This document shows positions 1 to 6,448 of a DNA stretch of 12,991 nt, one piece after another; position 1 is the stretch's first letter, and each line of letters begins with the position of its first letter. Below the pieces are notes generated by a model, which worked only from the letters and a program-made list of their open reading frames with translations, had not been told where the DNA came from and did not search any database. This DNA comes from Phycisphaerales bacterium (GTDB lineage Bacteria; Planctomycetota; Phycisphaerae; Tepidisphaerales; Tepidisphaeraceae). The stretch lies in assembly GCA_028288775.1 (NCBI GenBank), contig JAQGHP010000602.1, positions 1 to 12,991 on the forward strand, written 5' to 3'. A program made the translations under genes and the position numbers.

Positions 1-2453
1 TTCAGAAAAGCGCCCGACTCCACCAGCATTTGCCGCGCGCGTTGGAGGTCATCCGCGCTCGCGTCCGACCAACGAGTCAGGACGTTCGGGTCAGTGGTCT
101 CCAGCAGTTTCTTCAGCGGCTCTGCGAGCGCTATGCGCGCTGCGCCTTGCGCCGCCAATGCGACGTTCGCGACGAACGGCGGGATGTCCGGGTCGCGCGT
201 CGCATCTGCCGCCCGGGCCGCCTGGGCGCAGGAGGCGGCCGCGGTGCGGATCCTGTCCATCGGTATTGCCATGAAGTCCGCCAGGCCGATGCCCGCCGCT
301 TCTACCCAGGGATTGGTCCCATATCCCGCGCCTTCGGCCCGTTTCAGCACGTCGTCGATGGCCGTCGCATGCGCGTCGAGAAGTTGAAGACTCACGCCTT
401 GCAGGCGTTCAAGGTCGGCGGCGTTGAGTTTCGGTTTCGGGTTTGTCGACGAAGCCGGCGCATCGTCGTCGGCCGTTGGGGCTTTCGTGCTCGGTTCCGT
501 CAGGGCCAGCCACTGACCGACCAGCTCGTGAAAATTGAGACCGTGTTCTCCATCCCGGTGCGTGAGCGCGGCGCGGTAGGCAGTCAGCTCATCATGCAGT
601 GCTTGCAACTCAGCGTCGGCCTTGGCCAGCTTCGCATCCGCCTTGTCATCGCTCTTGGTTTCGGGGAGTTCGTCGAGTTGCTGGCGGATGGTCTTGTAGA
701 GCTCGCGCTGATCGCGTCGGGGGTCGTGGACGAGCGCGCACAGGCCGCCGAGGCCCATGTGGCGGAGGCGGTTGAAGACGACGTCAAGGGCGGTGCGTTT
801 GTCGCAGACGACGAGCACGCGTTGACCGCGGGCGAGGTGGTCGCCGATGACGTTGGTGATGGTCTGACTTTTCCCCGTGCCCGGCGGGCCGTGAACGACC
901 AGGCCCTTGCATTGCCGCGCAAGGCGCACCGCGCGGCCCTGGCACGGGTCGGAGCCGCTGATGAAGCGCTCGTCCGCCATTGCAACCGGCTTCGCGTCGG
1001 CCTGTGGCGGCGCGGTTTCGGGCGACAGAGCGGGCGCGGGATGATCGAGGCTCACGCCCAGTTGGAGGAAGCTTTCGACCGGTCCGCCGCGGCCTTCGCC
1101 GGCGATCATCGCCTGCATGTCGCGGAGGAGGCCCTGGTTGGACATGGGGAAGAGGCCCAGCACCGCGGACGGGAGGATGACGGGGGATTCGCTGGATTCA
1201 TCCGCCTTGGGCGCAGGGAGCAATTCGATCGCAGCGAGCACGTTAGCAAAGCGATCGGATTCGGCGGGGGATTTTTTTTGGTTCGCTGGGACAGAAACGG
1301 TCGCGATGGCGGCATGTTGTGGTGGTTCGGTCGGTCCAGCCGTGACACGGGCGTCCCGCCCGTGCTGAGTGTCGGCGGATGGAAAAGAATTGAGTTCGTC
1401 AACTTCGTGTGCATCCGGTACGGGCGGGACGCCCGTGTCACGAAAGACGGATTGCGCAGCGATTCCCGAGGAACCACTTAGCTTGGTCTCTCCCGTAGGT
1501 TTCTCGTCGCCACCGCCAGCAGTTGGCTCTTCCGAACCGTCTTCCGCGTGGACGCCGGAATTATTTGGCGAAGCCGAACCTACGGCAGCCCCGCGCGTGT
1601 CATGTAGACTTGGCGTTGACGATGGGCTCTCCGTCATCGGCGGCACGAACGCCTCGGGCACTTCGATGTCCAGCGTCCGGCAGACGCCGCGAACGATGTC
1701 GCAGATTTCCCGCCAGGGGTGGGCGCCTTCCTCGTCGCCATCCAGCTCGGCGGGGGGCTTGCCGGCCTGTTGCTCGAGCCACGCGATTAGCGCGGTATTG
1801 GGCATGACCAGGTCCACGCCTTCGCCCTTGCACGCCAGTTCAACCGATTGCGTCGCGCCGCGCTTTACCGTCACCGCGACGGGGATGAATGCGATCGGCG
1901 CAAGGACGCGCCGCGATCCCGCCGTCGCCCCCGCGCCCAGCGCGCCCGGCGGAAGGCTCAGCAGCGGGAATCCCACGTTCAACACGCTTACGCCCGTGTC
2001 CTGCTCGTACGTGCGCGCGTCCTCGGCGATCGTGTGCAGTTTGTTGAGCACCGCCTGCTGTTCGAGCCAGGCCCGGTCGGCGGGCTTGGCGTTTCGCAGC
2101 GCGCTCGCCTGTGCCGCATCGACCGCCATTTCCTCCACGAACGGCACGCCCTGCTCGTCCGCCGTCTCGAAGGCGTTGGCGACCGTCAATTTCTCCTTCA
2201 CCGGCGCCTTGCGCTCGGCCGTGCCTCCCTTGGGCATGGCCACGCGCGCTTTAACCACGGCCTTCCGCGCAGGCCCCAGCAGGGCGCGGAGGACGTCCTC
2301 CGGTGAGGCGTCGTCGAGCTTCCCCAGTTGCACCACGTCCAGCCGCTGACGGCTGGCGTATGGGCGGCAATTGAGGCTAGGGCCGTTCACCATCGAGGCG
2401 AACAACCGATCGAGCATTTTGACGAGAATTTTGTTGGGTTCAGCCACGGGCAT
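1..2453 (-). CDS. DUF4011/AAA_11-type superfamily 1 helicase, N-terminal part (runs off left edge)
   Basis: One minus-strand frame is open from an ATG at 2453 to the window edge (817 codons); a TGA lies seven codons upstream, which fixes the start region. The N-terminal ~270 residues look like the conserved front part of this helicase family. A Pro/Ser/Gly-rich linker follows at about 274-415, then a VLGLFPMSNQ segment near 430. Walker A is GPPGTGKS at 522-529, and CDKRTALDVVFNRL at 550-563 fits the family's next conserved block. A charged, helical stretch lies near 600-630. Walker B, the later helicase motifs and any C-terminal nuclease are outside the window. Known family members are ATP-driven nucleic-acid translocases, often 1000-2000 residues long, and some are linked to defence against phage; the role here is unproven. 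The linker contains two inverted-repeat elements in frame and a run of eight A. No good ribosome binding site is visible. Confidence 0.85.
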   Translation of the reverse strand, partial: MPVAEPNKILVKMLDRLFASMVNGPSLNCRPYASRQRLDVVQLGKLDDASPEDVLRALLGPARKAVVKARVAMPKGGTAERKAPVKEKLTVANAFETADEQGVPFVEEMAVDAAQASALRNAKPADRAWLEQQAVLNKLHTIAEDARTYEQDTGVSVLNVGFPLLSLPPGALGAGATAGSRRVLAPIAFIPVAVTVKRGATQSVELACKGEGVDLVMPNTALIAWLEQQAGKPPAELDGDEEGAHPWREICDIVRGVCRTLDIEVPEAFVPPMTESPSSTPSLHDTRGAAVGSASPNNSGVHAEDGSEEPTAGGGDEKPTGETKLSGSSGIAAQSVFRDTGVPPVPDAHEVDELNSFPSADTQHGRDARVTAGPTEPPQHAAIATVSVPANQKKSPAESDRFANVLAAIELLPAPKADESSESPVILPSAVLGLFPMSNQGLLRDMQAMIAGEGRGGPVESFLQLGVSLDHPAPALSPETAPPQADAKPVAMADERFISGSDPCQGRAVRLARQCKGLVVHGPPGTGKSQTITNVIGDHLARGQRVLVVCDKRTALDVVFNRLRHMGLGGLCALVHDPRRDQRELYKTIRQQLDELPETKSDDKADAKLAKADAELQALHDELTAYRAALTHRDGEHGLNFHELVGQWLALTEPSTKAPTADDDAPASSTNPKPKLNAADLERLQGVSLQLLDAHATAIDDVLKRAEGAGYGTNPWVEAAGIGLADFMAIPMDRIRTAAASCAQAARAADATRDPDIPPFVANVALAAQGAARIALAEPLKKLLETTDPNVLTRWSDASADDLQRARQMLVESGAFL
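1341..1442. repeat. REP-like inverted repeat inside the helicase gene
   Basis: Two 23-base arms (1341-1363 and 1420-1442) are perfect reverse complements separated by 56 bases. Each arm also contains its own small hairpin, ACGGGCG-TCC-CGCCCGT. On the minus strand the arms are translated as RDTGVPPV (residues 338-345) and HGRDARVT (364-371) without breaking the helicase frame. The same GGGCG/CGCCC hairpin core recurs in the intergenic repeats at 2597-2666 and 12808-12882, so this appears to be a dispersed element that landed in a coding region. Confidence 0.85.
1493..1585. repeat. Second, imperfect inverted repeat in the helicase linker
   Basis: The left arm 1493-1512 begins CCGTAGGTT; the right arm 1566-1585 ends AACCTACGG. 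The outer nine bases pair perfectly and the remainder of the 20-base arms pairs imperfectly. The unit is read in frame as part of the low-complexity linker. It lies only 50 bases from the preceding element but has a different core, so it is probably an independent insertion or an old, decayed copy of another family. Confidence 0.55.
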
Positions 2454-2523
2454 GATCTTACGCGCGCACGATCAGAAGCGAAGAGAGATCGGAAGCGCCG
2501 CGTCGAAAATTCGAACGGAAATT

Positions 2524-2725
2524 GAACGCCAAGACGCCGAGACGCAGAGGTAGGAGGGAGAGGCGGAAGGGTATTGGGCCGACAGTTCTGCTTCCCCGTG
2601 GCACGGGCGGCCCGCCCGTGGATGGCGGCTATAGCCGCGGATTCATGGGCGAGCCGCCCATGCCACAGAACACTTGGAACTGGACTCCTACCCTTCTTCC
2701 TCCGCGTCTCTGCGTCTCTGCGTTC
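2524..2725. repeat. Nested ~200-base imperfect palindrome between helicase and glycosyltransferase genes
   Basis: This fills most of the 301-base gap at 2454-2754. Four arm pairs and a centre share nearly one axis near 2631: 2524-2550 with 2699-2725 (23 of 27 pair), 2566-2573 with 2689-2696, 2585-2590 with 2666-2671, 2597-2620 with 2643-2666 (20 of 24), and a perfect 14-base palindrome GCGGCTATAGCCGC at 2625-2638. The 2602-2620 and 2644-2662 segments are each hairpins with 8-base arms. The outer arms belong to the GACGCAGAGACGC type of dispersed repeat. No gene is supported here; the open frames crossing it are repeat-derived. The remaining flanks hold nothing recognisable. Confidence 0.85.
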
Positions 2726-2754
2726 GATTCTTCCCGGCCGTCGTACAGCGTTGT

Positions 2755-3873
2755 TCAAGCAGGGTCGATGGCCCGCAGGTCCCGACGCAGGCCGCGGATG
2801 TCTTGCATCATTTCCTTACGGAGCGCGTACCGCGCGAGGGTCGCGGCGGCGAAAGGGAGGACGAACACTTCCAATACGCCCGCGTGGTACACGCGCCCCG
2901 CCACCCAGCCGGCCGTGCAGATGCACGCGGCCCATTCGGCAAGGGAGATCATCCAAAAATCCAGCCACGGGCGGCTGCTGGCCAAGAATTCGCGTTGCGT
3001 CCGCACGTACCGGAAATGGAAGACGGCTATCACCCCGATCGCAAGTAAACACGCGAGGCTGGGCGCGAGCGCCGGGCGCACGTCCCGGGCGACCATCGCC
3101 AGGTATGGGCCGAAGGCGACGAGCCACGCGCAGGCGGTGGCGATGAGGAACTTGATCGCGGGAGATGCGCGCGGGAAGTAGAAATCGTAAAGCCGGCTGA
3201 GGTGCTCCAAGTATTTGAACTGCTGGGTGAGCGTGAGCTTCGATTCGCCGTGTGTGCGGGTCGAGAAATGGATCGGCACCTCGCGCGGCGCACACACGCG
3301 GCACTTGCACATAAGCTCGAGCCCCACCTTGTACCCTAGCGGCGTGAGCCGCTTCGCGCGCTGCCAAGTTTCGCGGCGGAGGGCGAAGAACCCTGACATC
3401 GGGTCATGCGTTTGCCCGGCGAATGGACGCGAGAGGAAGGTGGCGATGCGGGAATTCAGCCGACGAACCGGCCCCCACGAATCCTGCGTGCTCCCTCCCG
3501 GCACGTAGCGCGAGCCGAGGACGAAATCGGCCTCGCCGCTGTCCAGCGGCGCGAGCAGTTCCGGCAGTTTCTCCGGCGGATGCTGTAAGTCAGCGTCCAT
3601 GACGACGAACATCTCGCCATTCGCCAGCCGCATGCCTTCCAGCACCGCGCCGCTGAGCCCGTCTTTGGGCTCCGTGCGGACGTGCAACCGAAGTGGAAAT
3701 TCGCCAGCGAGCTTGCGGCAAACCGCGGCGGTGTCGTCACGACTGCCGTCGTCCACGATCAATATCTCATACGAACGCCCAACCAGCGCCGCCGCGATCC
3801 GCGGCGCCACCAGCGGCAGATTTTCCGCCTCGTTGAGCGTGGGGAGAATGACGGTGATTTGCGTGGGTTCCAC
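2755..3873 (-). CDS. Family 2 glycosyltransferase, polyprenyl-phosphate sugar transferase (DPM1-like) with membrane tail
   Basis: The protein has 372 residues. The start is GTG at 3873; a TAA four codons upstream rules out extension. Residues 1-230 form a GT-A fold: VILPTLNEAENL at 8-19, VDDGSRDDT at 40-48, the metal/nucleotide-sugar motif DADLQHP at 93-99, GSRYVPGG at 120-127 and DPMSGFFAL at 157-165. These match dolichol-/undecaprenyl-phosphate mannose or glucose synthases, which move sugar from a nucleotide donor to a lipid carrier at the inner face of the membrane. The C-terminal ~135 residues contain about four hydrophobic segments, resembling the GtrA-like tail of some archaeal and bacterial members. 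Sugar and acceptor cannot be told from sequence. It follows the Rieske gene by 97 bases and may have its own promoter. Confidence 0.9.
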   Translation of the reverse strand: MEPTQITVILPTLNEAENLPLVAPRIAAALVGRSYEILIVDDGSRDDTAAVCRKLAGEFPLRLHVRTEPKDGLSGAVLEGMRLANGEMFVVMDADLQHPPEKLPELLAPLDSGEADFVLGSRYVPGGSTQDSWGPVRRLNSRIATFLSRPFAGQTHDPMSGFFALRRETWQRAKRLTPLGYKVGLELMCKCRVCAPREVPIHFSTRTHGESKLTLTQQFKYLEHLSRLYDFYFPRASPAIKFLIATACAWLVAFGPYLAMVARDVRPALAPSLACLLAIGVIAVFHFRYVRTQREFLASSRPWLDFWMISLAEWAACICTAGWVAGRVYHAGVLEVFVLPFAAATLARYALRKEMMQDIRGLRRDLRAIDPA

Positions 3874-3938
3874 TACCCTACGTTATCGTACCGAGGAGGG
3901 TCCGAAATCAGTGATGCGGCCCATGCACGCCGCTCCCG

Positions 3939-3966
3939 ATAAAATGCGCTGGGGGCCGTCTGAAAA
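3939..3966 (-). promoter_or_regulatory. Possible sigma70-like promoter for the glycosyltransferase gene
   Basis: On the minus strand, TTTTCA (3961-3966) and TTTTAT (3939-3944) are separated by 16 bases; each matches consensus at four of six positions. This is an AT-rich patch in GC-rich DNA. It would start transcription about 58 bases before the GTG, and its -35 box sits right after the Rieske stop codon. Prediction from pattern only. Confidence 0.25.
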
Positions 3967-3970
3967 TGCG

Positions 3971-4297
3971 TCAAAAGATCGGCAAATTCGCCTGGACGAT
4001 CTTGGGCCGGTCGGCGGGTTCGACGACGCGCGATTTGTAGGTGGTGATGGCGCAGCCGGGCATGTCGCGGAGTTGGCCGTTGTCGAGGCGGAAGGGCCAG
4101 GCGTGCCAGGGGCAGACGACGCAGTCGTCCTGAATCACGCCGCCCGAGAGGCTTCCGCCGGCGTGGGGGCAGGTGTTGTCGGTGACGTAGACCTTTCCCT
4201 TGTTGAGGAAAACGGCGAGTTGGAAGCCGCCGATCTCGACGTACTTGCCGCCGCCTTCTTCGAGTTCGGACAGGTCGCAGAGGGAAGTCCAGGACAT
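3971..4297 (-). CDS. Stand-alone Rieske [2Fe-2S] protein (NirD/Rieske-ferredoxin type)
   Basis: This is a 108-residue single-domain protein with both cluster motifs: C43-P-H45 and C62-P-W-H65, 16 residues apart, which is the usual Rieske spacing. The two Cys and two His would bind a [2Fe-2S] cluster. There is no signal peptide or membrane anchor, so it should be cytoplasmic, like NirD and the Rieske ferredoxins of oxygenase systems. No oxygenase, nitrite reductase or ferredoxin reductase lies nearby, so its redox partner is unknown. It is separated from the upstream lipoprotein gene by a 106-base repeat-filled gap, which argues against tight co-translation. The ATG at 4297 has no clear ribosome binding site. 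Confidence 0.92.
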   Translation of the reverse strand: MSWTSLCDLSELEEGGGKYVEIGGFQLAVFLNKGKVYVTDNTCPHAGGSLSGGVIQDDCVVCPWHAWPFRLDNGQLRDMPGCAITTYKSRVVEPADRPKIVQANLPIF

Positions 4298-4305
4298 TGC
4301 GGTTA

Positions 4306-4399
4306 GTTGCTGGTTGCTAATTGCTGGTTGCTGGTGAATGCACGAGGTCTTTCGTCATTTGTCCTTTGCTCGGGCAGTCTTTACTGGCAACCAGCAACC
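4306..4399. repeat. GTTGCTGGTTGC-type direct and inverted repeats
   Basis: Copies of GTTGCTGGTTGC lie at 4306-4317 and, with a changed first base, around 4320-4331; an inverted copy, GCAACCAGCAAC, is at 4387-4398. The unit fills the 106-base gap between the lipoprotein stop and the Rieske start. It could form a stem between the two genes and so act as a partial terminator or mRNA 3'-end stabiliser, but no T-run follows it on the minus strand. Confidence 0.7.
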
Positions 4400-4403
4400 T
4401 ATT

Positions 4404-5066
4404 CTACGGCGCTGTTGCCGGCGCGGTCGATGGAGCGGATTGTTCGGATACGCGTTCGGTGAGGACAGCGGTCATCTTGTTGACGATCTGGCTGGTGAGG
4501 TCCACGGCGCTCGCGACATCCACCTGGTGCAGCGGGCCTCTTACGAGGTCGAGGCCGTTGATCTTTGCCGACAGCTTATCGAGCAGCGGGCCCAGATCGG
4601 CCTGCTCGTAATAACTCGTGCGGGCGATGTCGGCCAGGGCAGCCTGGGCGGCGCCCAAGCCGGTGTCGATGGCGGGCTCGACGGACATGCCCGGCGGGCC
4701 GCTGCCCAGTAGAGCGCGGGAATTCTCGATGCTCACCATTCGGTTCTTGAACACGCCGTCGGGCTGCGGGCCGTGCAAGAGCGGCAGCACGCGCGAGAGG
4801 TCGCCGAAAACGTCGTGCATGAGCTTGCGGTGCGTATCGCCCTGACCGGGAAGCTGGCGGGAATCGTTCGCCAAGGCATCGGCCGCGCGGGCGAGTTCAT
4901 GGACGCGCACCGTGATGTCGTTGGTGGCCGCGGGGGGCGGATTGGGCTTGGGCGGAGGGGCAACGATCGTCGGGGCCTGCTTCGCGCAACCGGCCAGGAT
5001 CGCGGCCGACAGCGCCGCGCCCGCCGCTACATGCCCGATTTTTCCAGCGAACCGCATCACGCTCAT
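4404..5066 (-). CDS. Predicted lipoprotein of unknown function
   Basis: The product has 220 residues. Residues 1-26 form a signal peptide: Arg5 and Lys9 charged, then a hydrophobic stretch ending in the lipobox L24-A25-G26-C27, so Cys27 should be lipidated and the protein anchored outside the cytoplasmic membrane. A Pro-rich linker follows at about 31-47, then a mostly helical, charged domain to about 205, and an Ala/Pro/Ser/Thr-rich tail. I recognise no family. The start is supported by GGAG seven to eight bases upstream. It begins 15 bases after the oxidoreductase stop, so the two are very likely co-transcribed, but what a surface lipoprotein has to do with that enzyme is unclear. Confidence 0.85.
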   Translation of the reverse strand: MSVMRFAGKIGHVAAGAALSAAILAGCAKQAPTIVAPPPKPNPPPAATNDITVRVHELARAADALANDSRQLPGQGDTHRKLMHDVFGDLSRVLPLLHGPQPDGVFKNRMVSIENSRALLGSGPPGMSVEPAIDTGLGAAQAALADIARTSYYEQADLGPLLDKLSAKINGLDLVRGPLHQVDVASAVDLTSQIVNKMTAVLTERVSEQSAPSTAPATAP

Positions 5067-5081
5067 GGAATCTCCGTGGTG

Positions 5082-6269
5082 TTACTTGATCTCTTCCAGC
5101 CGCACCGGCCGGCGCTGCTCGGCGCTGATCGTCGCCGCCTCCAGCACCTGCTGGGTTTTGTACGCGTCTTCGAAGTCGGGCAGCGGCACGACCGGGGCTT
5201 TGCCGCCGATGACTGCGAGCATGTCGGCCAGCTCGTTAATGAACCCGTGCTCGTATCCGATGATGTGGGCGTCCGGCCACCAGTTGGCCGCGTAGGGATG
5301 ATCTCCGCCATGCGTGGCCATGATTTTGGTCCACCCCTGCTGACGTCGCGGCAAGGTCGCGTCGTAGAACTCGAGGTAGTTCATGTCCTCGAAGTTGAAG
5401 CGGATCGCGCCTTTGTCGCCGTTGATTTCGATCTCGTTGCGGTTCTGGTTGCCGGTGGCCAGGCGGGTGGATTCGAAGCTCGCAATCGCGCCCTTGGAGA
5501 ACCGGGCGAGAAAGAGGACGGCGTCGTCCACGTCGCTCTTGCCCATCGCCCCCCCGCCGCTCGCGCCCCCGGCGATTCCGCCCTTGGAGCCGCTCTCGAC
5601 GATCCTGCGCTCCTTGATAAACGTCTCGGCGACCGAGCCGATGACTTCGGTAATCTCATCGCCCGTAATGAAGCGGGCCATGTCGATGATGTGTGCGCCG
5701 AGGTCTCCATGGCTCCCCGAGCCTGAGACGCCCTTCTGAAAGCGCCAGATCAGCGGGACATCCGGCCCGGCCCAGTCCTGCAGGTAAGCGGCGCGCACGT
5801 GATAGATCCGCCCGAGCTTTCCTTCCTTCGCGAACAGATGGGCGAGCGCGACCGCCGGGCAGCGGCGGTAGACGTACCAGACGAAAGTTTTGCCCTTCGC
5901 CTTGCGGGCGGCATCGCGCATCTGCCGGGCGTCCGACAGCGACGCAGCCAGTGGCTTTTCACAGGCCACATGCTTGCCCGCCTCGAGTGCCGCGATGGAA
6001 TGCTCCGCGTGAACGTTATTGGGCGTGCCGACGTCCACCAGACCGATCGCGGGGTCGGAGATCGCCTGCTTCCAATCGGTCGAAGCGTGATGCCAGCCCC
6101 AGCGCTCCTTGAATTCATCGAGCTCGGCCCGGTTACGGCCGGCGACGGTGTGCATGACGGGATTCACCGGCAGATCAAAAAACTTGGCGACTTTCAGGTA
6201 CGCATTGCTGTGCGTGCGCCCCATGAACTTTGAGCCGAGCAGACAGACGTTGATGGTTGGTTTTGCCAT
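5082..6269 (-). CDS. Gfo/Idh/MocA family NAD(P)-dependent oxidoreductase
   Basis: With the ATG at 6269 the protein has 395 residues. The frame also has an earlier GTG at 6275, but the strong GAGGAGG is nine bases from the ATG and too close to the GTG. The N-terminal Rossmann domain starts INVCLLGSKFMGRTHSNAY; the usual middle Gly of GxGxxG is Lys here. E104-K105-P106 is the family signature with the catalytic Lys; GDLGAHIID at 188-196 contributes the substrate-site His and Asp. A Gly/Ser-rich insert lies at about 227-243. The family oxidises or reduces sugars, inositols and related compounds; the substrate cannot be read here. No Tat signal is present, so it should be cytoplasmic. It follows a DapA-family gene and precedes a lipoprotein gene, suggesting carbohydrate or sugar-acid catabolism. 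Confidence 0.93.
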   Translation of the reverse strand: MAKPTINVCLLGSKFMGRTHSNAYLKVAKFFDLPVNPVMHTVAGRNRAELDEFKERWGWHHASTDWKQAISDPAIGLVDVGTPNNVHAEHSIAALEAGKHVACEKPLAASLSDARQMRDAARKAKGKTFVWYVYRRCPAVALAHLFAKEGKLGRIYHVRAAYLQDWAGPDVPLIWRFQKGVSGSGSHGDLGAHIIDMARFITGDEITEVIGSVAETFIKERRIVESGSKGGIAGGASGGGAMGKSDVDDAVLFLARFSKGAIASFESTRLATGNQNRNEIEINGDKGAIRFNFEDMNYLEFYDATLPRRQQGWTKIMATHGGDHPYAANWWPDAHIIGYEHGFINELADMLAVIGGKAPVVPLPDFEDAYKTQQVLEAATISAEQRRPVRLEEIK

Positions 6270-6278
6270 GAACACATT

Positions 6279-6285
6279 CCTCCTC
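6279..6285 (-). promoter_or_regulatory. Strong ribosome binding site that decides the oxidoreductase start
   Basis: GAGGAGG on the minus strand ends nine bases before the ATG at 6269. It is only three to four bases from the alternative GTG at 6275. It is the clearest Shine-Dalgarno site in the window; most other genes here have weak ones or none. Confidence 0.7.
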
Positions 6286-6375
6286 GCAGGCTCAGATGCC
6301 TAGGTCGGCACGTCCGACGCGCCCGGGAATCCGCCGGCGCGACGGCGCAAATTCCCTCGGCCACAGGCGGCGGCA

Positions 6376-6403
6376 AGTGTAACGGTGCGGCTGGCGTTGG
6401 CAA
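6376..6403 (-). promoter_or_regulatory. Possible promoter upstream of the oxidoreductase
   Basis: On the minus strand TTGCCA (6398-6403) and TACACT (6376-6381) are 16 bases apart, in the 173-base gap (6276-6448) after the DapA-family stop. Transcription would begin near 6369, about 100 bases before the ATG. If real, the oxidoreductase and lipoprotein can be transcribed separately from the DapA-family gene. The rest of the gap shows no gene and no clear terminator. Confidence 0.3.
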
Positions 6404-6448
6404 GATGGCCTTGCGCACGGAACTGTTGCGTCATCCCACTTCCGTGAA

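Noticed and set aside
30..1481. Long plus-strand open frame of 483 codons at the left end
   Set aside because: Arg/Gly-rich shadow of the helicase gene on the other strand, which has the Walker A motif and a consistent family pattern.
1369..2349. Plus-strand open frame of 326 codons
   Set aside because: Ser/Ala-rich composition and it lies antisense to the same helicase frame, which is open throughout.
2522..3181. Plus-strand open frame across the repeat island
   Set aside because: Its first part is repeat-encoded and the rest is antisense to the glycosyltransferase.
4773..5726. Plus-strand open frame of 317 codons
   Set aside because: Antisense to the lipoprotein and oxidoreductase, both of which have clear domain or signal features.
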